Source: Stomoxys calcitrans (taxonomy: Eukaryota > Arthropoda > Insecta > Diptera > Muscidae). Taken from it: a DNA stretch of 64,000 nt. The notes beneath the pieces were generated by a model. It did not search any database and was not told where the DNA came from. It was given only the letters and a program-made list of their open reading frames with translations. The position numbers and the translations under genes are program-made. Where the stretch lies: NCBI RefSeq assembly GCF_963082655.1, contig NC_081555.1, positions 90,470,272 to 90,534,271 on the forward strand, given 5' to 3'. Below, one piece after another: positions 46,779-58,934 of this stretch (positions within the stretch are counted from its first letter, which is position 1; each line of letters opens with the position of its first letter).

Positions 46779-47240
46779 CAGTAGCCAAACTTTAAAACCT
46801 TGTACGAAATTGTCGACAAACTAAAAAATTTTCTTGAAAATTTTATTCTCCATTTTTTTATTGTCAAAGCCATGTCCCTCTCTTCGTTACCTAAGATAAA
46901 ATGTCTTCCAAACTACCTATTTGGTTTCTCGTGTTTTGATCAGGCGACAGCCATGTGGCCGTGTGAATCCTTCGATGGTCGAATCTGGTGCTGGTAACTA
47001 CCTTGTTCTTTGCCGCGGCGAAGTCTTTTAGCCTTAATCCATTTTCATATATGTTTTCCGACTGTCGGGCCAAAGATTTTTTCCGGTCCTATTTTCGCAT
47101 TCAAATATCCCAGAACGATTTTAATATCATTGCCAGGACAGCGGTCATAATCTCCGTACCGAATTTAGTCCAAACCAGACCATATTTAGATGTAGCTACT
47201 ATGGGTGTATAAATAATGTATTTTTCGTCAGATTATGACG
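46779..47240. other. Probable LINE-derived or unassigned sequence
   Basis: 46880-47080 is GC-richer and does not belong to the tandem-repeat families; LINE 3' coding remnant is possible but no motif is firm. From about 47090 family 1-like blocks begin (CCAGACCATATTTAGATGTA). Confidence 0.3.
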
Positions 47241-50200
47241 GAATGTGGTTTACATATAAACCTCGAGGTGGTGGGTGTCCAAAGTTCAGCCCGGCCGAAC
47301 TACTGCCTTTTTATACCCACCTCCATAGGACGGGGGTATACAAATCTAGTCATTCCGTTTGTAACACCTCGAAATGTTGATCTGAGACCCCATAAAGTAT
47401 ATATATATTCTGAGTCGATCTAGCTATGTCCGTCCGTCTGGCGAAATCACGATAGCGGTCGAAAGCACAGATACTTAAAATTGATATAGGTCGTTGGGCA
47501 TTGCAAATGGGCCATATCGGTTCAGATTTGGATAGAACTCCCATATAAACCGATCTCCCGATTTGACTTCTTGAGCCCCTACGAGCCGCGATTTTTATCC
47601 GATTTAGCTGAAGTTTTGCAAATGGTGTTCCGTTATGTCTGTTAACAATTGTGCCAGCTCCATATAAACCGATCCTCCGACTTGACTACTTGAGCCCTTA
47701 CGAGCTGCGATTTTTATCCGATTTGGCTGAAACTTTGCATATAGTGTTCTGTTATAGCTCTCAACAAATGTGTCAAGTACGGTCCAAATCGGTCTAAAAC
47801 CTTAAATAGCTTCCATATAAACCGATCTCCCGATTTGAAATCTTTAGACCCTGGAAGCCTCAATTTTTGTCTGATTTGGCTGAAATTTTGCATGCGGTAT
47901 TCTGCAACGACTTCCAATAACTGTGCCAAGTACAGTCCAAATCAGTCTATAACCTGATATAGCTCCCATACAATCGGTTCCACGAATATCCTAATTCGGT
48001 TCCTAAAAGCTTAATTTTGTGGTTGACCAGAAGTTTGGTAAGTAGAATAAAATTATGCCCTTCAACTAAATTTATTTTGTATAAATTTTTAACGCAACCA
48101 TGGTGGTGGGTTCCCAAGATTCGGACGGCTGAATTCAGCACGCTTTAAATTTTTAGTTGTTAATCTTCTTCGTGTTTTTATAGTAATTTCTTCAAGTTTG
48201 TCGGGTGATGCGCTACTAACCCGACGCCTCAACCCATGTTTATATCCACCACCGAAGAATGAGGGTATATTCATTTTATCATTCCGTTTGCAACACACCG
48301 AAAAATCTATTTCCGACCCTATAAAGTATATATCTAGACATGTCCGTCTGTCTGTTGAAATCACGCTACAGTCTTTATAAATGGAGATATTGTGCTGAAA
48401 CTTTGCACAGATTCTTTTTTGTCCATAATCAGGTTAAGTTGAAGATGGGCTATATCGGACTATATCTTGATATAGCCCCCATATAGACCGATCCTCCGAT
48501 TTAGGGTATAAGGCCCATACAAGCCACATTTATTATCCGATTTTGCTGAAATTTGGGACAGTGAGTTGTGTTGGGCTCTTCGACATCCCTCTGCAAAATG
48601 GCCCAGATCGGTTCAGGTTTGCATATAGCTGCCATATAGACCGATCTGCCGATTTACGATCTTAGGCTCATAAAAGCCAAATTTATAATCCGATGTCGCC
48701 GAAATTTGGGACAGTGAGTTGTGTTAGACCCTTCGACATCCTTCAAGTTGGCTCAATTTGGCCCAGATTTGGATACAGCTGCCATAGATTCAGATCTCTC
48801 GATTTAAGGTATTGGACCCATAAAAAGCGTATTTATTGTCCGATTTTCCCTAAATTTGAGACAGTGGGTTGTGTTAAGCCAGTTGACATCCTTCCTCAAT
48901 TTGGCCCAGATCGGTCCATATTTGGATATAGCTGCCATATTGACCGATCTGTCGATTTTAGGTTTTGGGCCCATAAAAATTTGGGACAGTGAGTGTAGTT
49001 ATGCCCCTCGACATCTTCCTGGAATATGGCACAAATCGGTCCAAATTTGGATATAGCTGCCATATAGACTTTTCTCTCGATTTCAGTTTTCGGGCCCATA
49101 AAAGGCGATTTTATTATCCGTTTTCGCTGAAATTTAGGACTGTGAGCTATGTTAGGCCCTTCGATATCCTTGTTCGATTTGGCCCAGATCGGTCCATATT
49201 TGGATATAGCTGCCATATAGACCGATCTTTCGATTTTAATTCTTGAAATGGCATATTTAAAATCCGATATCGCTGAAATTTGACAGTGACTTATGTTAGG
49301 CTTTTCGACATCCGTGTCATATGGTTCAGATCGGTCTATTTTTGGATGTGGCAACCAAAAAGACTAATATTTTTTTTCTAGAAAATTGAACAATGATTTG
49401 TACTTTTAAGACTTCTCAATATCCGTGTCGAATTTGGTCCAAATCGGACCATATTTCGATAAAGCTGCTATAGCTGCAAAAATTTTGCATTTTTCACCGG
49501 TTTCTGATGAAAGGTGGTTTACATATATACCCGTGGTGGTGGGTAGCCAAAGTTCCGCCCGTCCGAACTTAACGTCTTTTTACTTGTGTTTATACCCTCC
49601 ACCATAGGATGGTGGAGGGTATACTAATTTCGTCATTCTATTTGTAACTACTCGAAATATTCATCTGAGACCCCATAAAGTATATATATTCTTGATCGTC
49701 ACGACATTTTATGTCGATGTAGCCATGTCCGTCCGTCTGTCGGTCGAAAGCACGCTTACTTCCGAACGAGTAAAGCTAGCAGCTTGAAATTTTGCACAAA
49801 TACTTCTTATTAGTGTAGGTCGGTTAGTATTGTAAATGGGCCATATCGGTACATGTTTTGATATAGCTGCCATATAAACCGATCTTGGGTCTTGACTTCT
49901 TGAGCCTCTAGAGTGCGCAATACTTATCCGATTGGAATGAAATTTTGCACGACGTGTGTTGTTATGATATCCAACAATTGTACCAAGTATGGTTCAAATC
50001 GGTCCATAACCTGATATAGCTATCATATAAACCGATCTTGGGTCTTGACTTCTTGAGCTCTAGTGGTCGCAATTATTATCCGATTTGCCTGAAATTTTCT
50101 CTCATGTCCATCAACATACGTGTGTATCATGGTCTGAATCGGTACAATGTACAATGTACAATGATTTATTTTATGACCTCCAGTATACTTGCCAAGCGTG

Positions 50201-50490
50201 GCCAGAGGTGGTCTTAAACCAGATGTAGCTGACATATACATAAAACCATCTCCCCATTGCACTTTTTGAACCATTAGAAGGCGCAGTTCTTGTCTGATTC
50301 GGTTGAAGCTTCTGCTTCTCCTTCAAATTACTTGCCAAATATGGTCAGAATCGGCCCATAACGTGATATAGCTCCCATATTTCTCGATTGTTTCCTATAA
50401 ATGCTGGGCAAAAAACTTATCAAATGCGATCCATGGTGTAGGGTATATAAGATTCGGCCCTGCCGAACTTAGCACGCTTTTACTTGTTTC
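47240..50490 (+). mobile_element. Head-to-tail series of Helentron-like family 1 elements
   Basis: The GGCCGAA end of one copy (about 47285-47300) is followed within 20 bp by a new TTTTTATACCCACCTCCATA start. That second copy runs to about 48165. A third runs from TTTATATCCACCACCGAAG (48238) to GTCCGAACTTAACGTC and TTTTTACTTGTG (about 49587). A fourth begins at once (TTTATACCCTCCACCATAGG, 49589) and ends ATTCGGCCCTGCCGAACTTA near 50470-50488. Each has its own subtype of about 150-bp tandem unit. No coding sequence. Confidence 0.85.
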
Positions 50491-50758
50491 TTCTTAATTT
50501 TTTTTTAATTTTTGCCTGAATAAAATTTGAACGAAAGTGATTGTTTGGAAACTGGCAGAATTAAGTTACCAGCCCATTACGACAGAAAAATGGGAATCCC
50601 CCATTTATATTTTTATATAAAATTCATTCATTTCTTTTGTCTCTGTGACATGAATCACATTTTAGGCTTTTTGAAAATTATTAAAAAATTCGTTCTGTTC
50701 GTTCGGTTTGGTTCTAAATTTACCTGAACATTTTTTTCTAAATTTTCCGTAATTTATA
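50491..50758. other. Nuclease gene upstream region
   Basis: AT-rich sequence without a clear TATA box; no repeat or other gene recognised. Confidence 0.35.
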
Positions 50759-53268
50759 ATGGCACAATATCTGCTCAATCAATGGTTTTTTATTAGCATT
50801 CTGGTGATTTTCAAAGGTAAAAAAATAACCGTTGACGGCGTGCTTCTAATATTTATAAGAAATGCAAAAACTAAATAAATAAAAAAAATATTTGTATAGG
50901 GTTTTTCTATAAGAGCGCTAATTTTGTTTTTTAATAAAACGGTTGTGGTTTTCAAAGAAATGTTTATTTTTGTGAAAGAAGGTTCGATGCCATTATGTAT
51001 GGAACTCAAGCATGCCCACCACGGGCATGCTTGCAGAAGTTCAGACTCCTAACCCAATTGTCGACGGTTTTCAAATATAAATCGCCTAATACTGCTGCTA
51101 GGAGGTCCCGCTAGCGGAGAGGTCAGCATGTCTGCCCCTGACGCTGAACGCCTGTGTTCGAATCCTGGCGAGACCATCAGAGAAAAATTTTCAACGGTGG
51201 TTTTTCCCTCTGGCTAGCAACATTTCTGAGGTACTATGCCATGTAAAACTTCTCTCGAAAGAGGTGTCGCACTGCGGCACGTCGTTCGAACTCGGCCATA
51301 AAAATCACTCCCCTTAACATTGAGCTTAAAACTTGAATCGGACTGCACTCATTGGTGTGTGAGAAGTTTGCCCCAGTTCCTTAGTGGAATGTTCATTAGC
51401 AAAATTTGTATTTAATACTGCTGCGATTTCGCGTTAAAATTCGATCGAAGTTCATCAACCGACCATAGGCTTGACGTAGCCCTATAGGAAGTGGTCTAAA
51501 GTCATCAAATCGCACGACCGCGGCAGCCAATCCACTGGACCATTTCGTGAGATAAAACGTTCTCCATACTTGGTTTCCAATAAACTGATTGTGGCATTCG
51601 CTGTATGGCTTGTGGCGCCGTTCTGTTGCAACCAGATGTCCTCCAAGTCCATATCATCTAATTGGGGCCAAAAATATTCCGTTATCATTGAACCATAGCG
51701 ATTCCCTTTCGCAGTTACATGCCGGTCTTGTACATCACACACCCAATGACGCCACTGGCCAATAAACCGCACCAAACCGACATTTTTTCGGGATGCAATG
51801 ACTCATGGAGTACATGTGGGTTACTGTCTGGCCAATAACGCATATTTCGCTTATTGACGAAGTCTCTCAGCCAGAAATGAGCCTTATTGCTGAAGCTCTT
51901 AACGTTGAGGCCACTGACTCCGAGTTTGGGAAGTAAATTTTAATAATTTCTACTCGTTGTTGGCATGAATATTTTTCCATCTTGAAATGGCACAACTTAT
52001 TGAAGAGAAATGTCAAAGGAGCGGTAAAACAAATGGCGTCACTTGCTGTCCCTATCGATCTACTTTTGAAATGGCCCTTATGCAGGGCTTTATCAAATGT
52101 AGACCGATAGGTCTGTCTGCCAACTGTCTCTTAACAATTTTTTCCCGTCCCAGCTCTGAGTACTTCATCCGTTTGCTACCTACAAGATCATCAAATTCGT
52201 GATGAATGGCGCTTGATTTTGCAATTCCAAGATGATGAACTTAAACTTTTGCGCCAAAGAGATATAGCCGACAATACCACCTTGTATTTTGTGTGTGGAG
52301 AACATGAAGTTACCGAAATGAAATGTGAAAATGGTCACCTGAATGGTGAAATGCCTTTGCCGCATTGTTACAATCGACCCATGCCTGTGTTGAAAGCAGA
52401 AACTGATGCAGATTTGTGTCCACATCAACTTTATCGTGTGGGATTCAATATTAAATGTAGAGATCAAGAATATTTCCACACCACCTATTTGGTGTGCTTT
52501 GATCATAGGCAAATGAGATGCAAATTTACCATCAATGAGGCGTATCCTTTCGGTAATGTAAAAAAATACACATTTATTTAGTAGGCCTTTTAAACTTTGT
52601 CTGTCCCCTTCCCTATAGTCCAAGGTAGACCTAGAGACATGCGTTTCGATCCCGACGAGATTTTCACCATGAACATTTTCGCTGCCTATAATAAGCGTAG
52701 CATTTTATCCCGCTTCAATGGCCTTTTGGGTAGTCAGCAAACGTTTATGGGCTACGATGAGCAAGTGCGTCGCTTCGATCGCGGCCATTTAACCCCCGCT
52801 GGAGATTTTATGCTAAATACTCTGATAAGTTCCACGTTCAAGATGATAAATGTCATACCGCAATTCCATGCAATCAACGATGGCAATTGGAGACTCATGG
52901 AAGAGTGGGCCCGCAATCCCCTCAATACGCCCAGCAAAGTTTGTAGTGGGGCCTTTGATTGGGTCCTTCAACTGCCCAATTCGAATGGCGACGATGTTGA
53001 AATTTACTTTAGCGATCGGCTAATACCAGTACCTTTGTGGACCTATAAGGTTGTTTTAAGCCGCGATGGCGTGAGAACTGTTTTCCTGCAATACAATAAT
53101 ATTCACGATCAAAGAGCGCCACCTCAAATTCCTGGGGATATTTGCAGAATTGTAGCGTGTCCTTCAAGTATCTTTTTGACACAATCGAATTTTCTTGGCT
53201 ACACGTATTGCTGTGGGCAGGTGCATTTTATGAACCAAGTTGTACCAAATCTGAGGGGGTATTGCTGA
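50759..53268 (+). CDS. Secreted DNA/RNA non-specific endonuclease
   Basis: Three exons: 50759-50816, 52154-52552 and 52619-53268, giving 368 aa. Both introns are phase 1 with GT/AG ends (TTTCCCGTCCCAG and CCCTATAG acceptors). Exon 1 encodes MAQYLLNQWFFISILVIFK, a signal peptide. Residues about 30-150 form a Cys-containing N-terminal region (CGEHEVTEMKC, HCYNRP, LCPHQLY). From about 155 the NUC fold follows, with the catalytic box RFDRGHLTPAGDF (H209) and the metal-site box NVIPQFHAINDGNW (Asn about 239). This is the EndoG/Serratia-nuclease family, and it should cleave nucleic acids outside the cell with Mg2+. Similar secreted nucleases occur in fly guts and saliva (tsetse Tsal is a known example). 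Intron 1 is 1,337 bp and carries a SINE and a dead mariner. AATAAA at 53377 lies 109 nt past the stop. The exon 1 assignment is an inference and needs transcript support. Confidence 0.9.
51101..51406 (+). mobile_element. tRNA-derived SINE in nuclease intron 1
   Basis: A-box-like CTAGCGGAGAGGTCAGCATG, B-box-like GTTCGAATCCTGG, and the body blocks GAGGTACTATGCCATGTAAA and GTGTCGCACTGCGGCACG. It ends near TAGCAAAATTTG. Same strand as the host gene. Confidence 0.87.
51480..51980 (-). pseudogene. Mariner-like transposase remnant in nuclease intron 1
   Basis: On the minus strand it starts MEKYSCQQRVEIIKIYF at 51980, then skips to a catalytic-core segment (KAHFWLRDFVNKRN). The WLQQNGATSHTA box and PRSCDLMTLDHFLW block of Tc1/mariner transposases follow at 51482-51700. 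The DNA-binding domain is deleted and frames are shifted, so it is inactive. The join of N terminus to catalytic core resembles that in the element at 19354-19960. Confidence 0.85.
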
Positions 53269-53382
53269 AGCAAAGGAGATTTTTTATAAACGGTTGACTC
53301 ATTTTAGCCAACAGTGAAAAACTTATTTTTGAATGGATATTTAAGTGCTGATGATAAAAAAAAAGTAATGCCTTCAAATAAA

Positions 53383-53550
53383 AAACCAGTAAGGAAAGGC
53401 AGAAGTCGGGCGGTGCCTTCTAAATCAGAAAGTGATTCCGAGTCGATCGGTATACTTATCAATGGGTCTATCTCTCTTCCTTTTGGGTGTTGCAAACAAA
53501 TGCACCAAGTTATAATACCCTGTACCACAGTAGTGGTGTAGGGTATAATG
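53383..53550 (-). mobile_element. Family 3 element, minimal form
   Basis: CCAGTAAGGAAAGGCAGAAG at one end and CCACAGTAGTGGTGTAGGG at the other, only 168 bp apart. It lies just after the nuclease polyadenylation signal. Confidence 0.75.
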
Positions 53551-53618
53551 ATGTATATCTAAGACTTATATTTTTGAGAATAGATTACTTAATCTCTCTA
53601 ATAGAATATTAAGAACAA

Positions 53619-55725
53619 CAAGTAAAAGCATGCTATGTTCGGCCGGGCCGAATCTTATAAACCCTCCACCATGGATCCCATTCGTCGAGTTCTTTTCCCG
53701 GCATCTCTTCTTAGGCAAAAAAGGATATAAGAAAAGATTTGCTCTGCTATTAGAGCGATATCAAGATATGGTCCGGTTTGGACCACAATTAAATTATATG
53801 TTGGGGACCTGTGTAAAATGTCAGCCAATTTGAATAAGAATTATGCCCTTTGGGGGCTCAAGAAGTAAAATAGACAGGTCGATTTATATGGGAGCTGTAT
53901 CAGGCTATAGACCGATTCAGACCATAATAAACACGTATATTTATGGTCATGAGAGGATCCGTCGTACAAAATTTCAGGCAAATCGATAGTAATTGCGACC
54001 CCTAGAGGCTCAAGAAGTCAAGTCCCCAGATCAGTTAATATGACAGCTATATCAGATTATGAACCGATTAGAACCATACTCAGCACAGTTGTTGGAAGTC
54101 ATAGCGAAACACGTCGTGCAAAATTTTATTCCAATCGGATAATAATTGCGCCCTCTAGAGACTCAAGAAGTCAAGATCCCAGATCGGTTTATATGACAGC
54201 TATATCATGTTATGGACAGATTTGAACCATACTTGGCACAGTTGTTGGATATCATAACAAAATACTTTTTGCAAAATTTCATTCAAATCGAATAATTTCA
54301 TTCAAATAGAGGTTCAAGAAGTCAAGATTCAAGATCGGTTTATATGGCATCTATATAAGGTATTGACCGATTTGAACCTAACTTAGACCAGTTGTTGGAA
54401 GTCATAGCCAAACACGTCATGTAAAATGTCATTCAAATCGGATAAGAATTGCGCCCTCTGGAGGTTCAAGAAGTCACGACCCAAGATCGTTTATATGGCA
54501 GCTACATTAGGTTATGGACCGATTTGAACCATACTTGGCACAGTTGTTGAAAGTCATTGCGAAACTCCTTTTGCAAAATTTCATCCAAATCGGATAGGAA
54601 TTGCGCCCTCTATAGGCTCAAGAAGTCAAGACCCCAGATCGGTTTATATGACAGCTATATAAGGTTAGAGACCGATTTTAACCATACTTTGCACAGTTGT
54701 TGGAAGTGATACCAAAACACCACGTGCAAAATGTCAGTCAAATCGGACTAAAAATGCGACCTCTAGAGGCTCAAGAAGTCAAGACCCAAGATCGGTTTAC
54801 AAGACAGCTATAACAGGTTATGGACAAATTTGAACCATACTTTGTGCAGTTGTTGGAAGTCATAACAAAACATGTCATGCCAAATTTCAGCCAAATCGGA
54901 TAGGAATTGCGCCCTCTAGAGGCTTAAGAAGTAAAAGAGGGAGATCGGTTTATATGGGAGCTGTATCAGGCTATAGACCGATTCGAACCGCTTTTAACCC
55001 GTACGTTGGATGTTATGAGAGAAGCCGTTGTTCAAAATTTCAGCCTAATTGGATAATAATCACGTCTTCTCGAAGTCAAGATCCCAGATCGGTTTATATG
55101 ACAGCTATATCAGTTTATAAATCGATTTGAACCATACTTTGCACAGTTGTGGAAAGTCATAACGTAACACGTTTTGCAAAATTTCAGCGAAATCGAATAG
55201 GATTTGCACCCTCTAGAGGCTTAAGAAGTCAAAACCCCAGATCGGTTTATATGACTTTGCACAGTTGTTGGAAGTGATACCAAAACACCACGTGCAAAAT
55301 TTCAGTCTAATTGGACTAAACTTGCGTCCTCTAGAGGCTCAAGAAGTCAAGACCCAAGATTGGTTTATTTGGCAGCTATATTAAAACATGGACCGATATG
55401 GCCCATTTACAATCCCAACCGACCTACACCTATAAAAAGTATTTGTGCAAAAATTTTAAGAGGCTTCTTTTATTCCTTCGAGGTTTAGCGTGCTTTCGAT
55501 GGACTGACGGACGGATGGATGGACGAACGGACGGACGGACGGACAGACGGACGGACAGACGGACAGACGGACGGACGGACGGACGGACAGACGGACGGAC
55601 GGACGGACGGTCAAGAATATATATACTTTATAGGGTCTGAGACGAATATTTCGAGGAGTTACAAATAGAATGACGAAATTAGTATACCCCCATCCTATGT
55701 GGTGGAGGGTATAAAAACAAAAATT
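53619..55725 (-). mobile_element. Helentron-like family 1 element, long complete copy
   Basis: It begins ACAAGTAAAAGCATGCTATG and GTTCGGCCGGGCCGAATCTT. About twelve units follow (GCGCCCTCTAGAGGCTCAAG, AAGTCAAGACCCAAGATCGG, GGTTTATATGACAGCTATAT). A GACGGACGGACAGACGGA-type microsatellite lies at 55497-55612. It ends CGAGGAGTTACAAATAGAAT and CCATCCTATGTGGTGGAGGG. No coding sequence; frames here follow the repeat. Confidence 0.9.
55497..55612. repeat. GACG/GACA tetranucleotide microsatellite
   Basis: Imperfect (GACG)n/(GACA)n array inside the Helentron-like element. Shorter versions sit at the same element position at 37020 and 7920. Confidence 0.9.
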
Positions 55726-55984
55726 TATTATTTTGCATTCTATGCAAATGTCTTTGAAAAGATTTTTAGGAAATTTTGTATTTTCATGGAGATTTGGTCT
55801 GTAAGAAATTTTTTCTTTAGAAAACATTTCCTTGAAATATTGTCTTTAGAAAAAAATTCATGAAAATTTTGTCTTCAGAGGAAATGTCATAGAAGTTTTG
55901 TTCTAAGAAAAAAATTCTTGGAATTTTTTTTTTAAGGAAAATTCTACCTTAAAAAAATTTTTAGGAAATGTTGTTTTTAGAGAA
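55726..55984. repeat. AT-rich degenerate short tandem repeat
   Basis: Loose repetition of GAAATTTTGTCTTTAGAAAA-like blocks about 40 bp apart (ATTTTTAGGAAATTTTG, AAATATTGTCTTTAGAAA, ATTTTGTCTTCAGAGGAAA). Confidence 0.6.
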
Positions 55985-56885
55985 AACTACAATAGCTAAA
56001 GCGTCCCGCTCCGCTGCCGCTTCATTTACTTTATACTTTATTCACTTTAATTGGCTATGATAGAATATTTGTTCCACTAGCCGAACGTAGAATAGCGTTT
56101 CAAGCACCTCGATCTTCTGCGCTCATTCTGAAATCTCTGACACCAAGTTTCGAGATGTCTCCCACCACTTGATCTTTCCATCGGGCTTTTGGTCTTCCCG
56201 GTTTGTGTGTACCACCGTGTTTGCCTGCAAAGGACTTTTTTGCTGGAGCTTCTTCATCCATTCTGACAACATGACCTAGCCAACGCAGCTTTTGTATTTT
56301 GATGCGTACAGGAATTTCGTGCTCTTCTGCCGAATATCTTTAGTTTGAGCCCCACATTACCATTGGTTTAAGGGGAGTTTGTGTGATGAGGCGTTCTTCA
56401 AACACTTAGCCCAAAATTGGATATCAAATTTGTTTTCTAATCTTAAATACTTTTTATTTGAGCCCCATATTGTCATTATCGTTAAATTTTTGATTACTTT
56501 TGAGCTATACTCCCTAATACCTTTTATTTGAGCCCTATATTGCCACGGTCGGTAAATATCTCCGATTTGGTGTTGTTTTGCGGAGTGGTGTGATCCCTCA
56601 AACACTTAGTCCTGAAAAAATATCATCATCGTGCTCTACTCTCAAATATCATTTATTTGAACCACATATTGCCATTGGTTTAAGGGAGGTTTATGGGATG
56701 AGGCATTCTCCAAACACTTGGATCCAAACGGCCCCTCAACCTCTTGCTCCCACATTTGTATATCAGATTCCTGTTCTACTCTCAAATACCTTTTATATGA
56801 GCCCCATACAGCCATGGTCAGTAAATATGTCCTGTTTGGGGGAGTTTTGGGGTGGGGATGAACTCCCAGAAACTTGGTTCCGAAA
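55985..56885 (+). mobile_element. Family 2 element interrupted by a LINE A fragment
   Basis: Its start block (AATAGCTAAAGCGTCCCGCT and CCGCTGCCGCTTC) lies at about 55990. Units TTTGAGCCCCATATTGTC and CTCTACTCTCAAATA resume from about 56340 to 56885. LINE A sequence occupies the gap. Confidence 0.7.
56100..56335 (-). pseudogene. LINE A 3' coding fragment
   Basis: Minus strand of 56160-56230 matches 1530-1600 (the basic GRPK-x-DGKIKWW region). It is followed on the LINE sense strand's upstream side by TRP-rich coding typical of the post-RT region (LRWLGHVVRM-like). Same family as 766-1630. Confidence 0.75.
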
Positions 56886-58045
56886 GTGAGTATTAGTTTC
56901 TTGGAAAAAAGCGGTTCAGATTTGGATATAGCTCCCATATATATGTTCGTCCGATTTACAGTAATAATGCAATAAAATTGTCATTTGTTAACCGATTTTC
57001 TGGAAATTTGTCAGGAGGGATTTTCTTATGACTGTCGATATTGCTGGTGAATTTCATAGAAATCGATTCAGATTTAGTTATATCTCCCATATATATGTTC
57101 GTCCGATTTGCAGTTATACATCAATAAAATGGTCAGTTGTTAACCGATTCTCTGGGAATTTGACAGGAGGGTTTTTCTTATGACTCTCGATATAACTGGT
57201 AAATCTCATAGAAATCGATTCAGATTTAGATATAGCTTCCATATATATGTTCGTCCGATTTGCAGTTATACAGCAATAAAATGGTCAGTTGTTAACCGAT
57301 TCTCTGGAAATTTGACTGGAGGGTTTTTCTTATGACTCTCGATATTACTGGTAAATCTCATAGAAATCGGTTGGATATAGCTCCCATATATATGTTCGTC
57401 CGATTTGCAGTAATACAGCAATAACATGGTCATCTGTTAACCAATTCTCTCGAAGTTTGACGGAAAGGATTCCCTTACGACTCTCAATGTTACTGGTGAA
57501 TTTCATAAAAATCGATTCAGATTTGGATATAGCTCCCATATATAGTTCGTCCGATTTGCAGTAATAAAACGGGCATTTGTTAACCGATTCTGTGGAAATT
57601 TGGTAGGAAGGATTTTCTTATGACTCTCGATATTACTGGTGAATTTCATAGAAATCGGTTCCGATTTTGATATAGGTCTCATATATATATAACGCCCGAT
57701 TTTCACTCCTAAACCCACTGCAAGCACATTTATTGACCAATCTTCCCAAAATGTTGTATAACGGTTTCCTTGACGATTTTCGCAATATCCATAAAGTTTG
57801 GTCGAAATCGGTTCAGATTTAGATATAGCTCCCATATATACGTTCGTCAGATTTTGTGTAATTTGTTGTCATTTGTCAACCGTAGTTATTACATTTTGAA
57901 CATATTTGATTTGCTCGGTTACATCCGATGTCCATCAAAATTGGTTCAGAATCAGATGTAGCCCCCTCTTTTTTCTATAGGGTAGGTGTAGGGTATTATA
58001 AAGTCGGCACCGCCCGACTTTTGCCTTTCCTTACTGGTTTTTGTT
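56886..58045 (+). mobile_element. Family 3 tandem-unit element
   Basis: Seven or so units (CAGATTTAGATATAGCTCCC, ATATATGTTCGTCCGATTTG, GTTAACCGATTCTCTGG, TTCTTATGACTCTCGATATT). It closes GGGTAGGTGTAGGGTATTAT and GGCACCGCCCGACTTTTGCC. The other terminus was not found; it joins family 2 at about 56885. Confidence 0.82.
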
Positions 58046-58049
58046 AGAA

Positions 58050-58235
58050 TTTCGCATTGCACAATCTCCGTAGTGTCGCTATGTGACACCCCGTTTTGAA
58101 TCGGCATAAAAAACAGGTCACTAATCTATCACTGAGCTAAAACTTGAATAGGATATCACTAATTGGAGATTAGAGAAAAATCTTGCTGAAGCTCCTTAGT
58201 TGGGCTGTCGTTGTCCATGGTGCAATAACCACTTT
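58050..58235 (+). mobile_element. SINE body remnant
   Basis: Diverged blocks of the SINE body (GCTATGTGACACCCCGTTTT, CACTGAGCTAAAACTTGAAT, GAAGCTCCTTAGT); the tRNA-like head is missing. Confidence 0.55.
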
Positions 58236-58930
58236 TCGTTCTAATTAAAAAAACTAAGCTCTATTTATTTCAATGTTAGTGTCATAGGAAAGATTCATTG
58301 CCAGATGGTTCAAAGGCCCTTTCGAACGATGTAAATTCTTACAGCATTTCTACACTATTTAAGTTTTCGAATACGAAGCAATTTTTACTGCAATCTATTA
58401 TTTTGCCAAGAAATATTTATGTAATTTTTATTGAAATGTAACATAGTTTCAATAAAATCTGAATGAATATCTTTCGTCGCTGTGGCAAGATGAATTGCCA
58501 ATAGCCATGCGTTGTTATGCCCATTAGCCATTGTTGTTTAGCCTGATTTACTCTAAGTTGACAAATTGACATCATAGCCAAGATAAACAACAACTTGAAT
58601 ACAAATTTTTATAATTTTATGCACATTTTATACAACTTATTGAATGATTTGCTAAAAAATTGGTCATTTGTAATCTGAAGCCACATGGCGCAGATTAATA
58701 TAAAACCACAAAAATTCAAATGGTACTTCTTGTTGCATTATGTTAGAGATAAAATGTGACAAAAATTGGATTAAATTGTCACACATACGAGTATACCGAC
58801 AAGAGTCTGCCTTGGAGACTAATTGATTTTTTTCCAACTTTTGGAAAATGTATGAAAATAAGAAAATAAATGTTGTCAGGCACCAAACAGATTTATCTAA
58901 ACAGTCAAAATCATTAATTGATGAATAATG
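58236..58930. other. AT-rich unassigned sequence
   Basis: No gene, RNA or repeat family recognised. Confidence 0.4.
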
Positions 58931-58934
58931 TGAA

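Noticed and set aside
55398..55640. Arg/Asp/Gly/Thr repeat protein
   Set aside because: It is a translation of the GACG/GACA microsatellite in a Helentron-like element.
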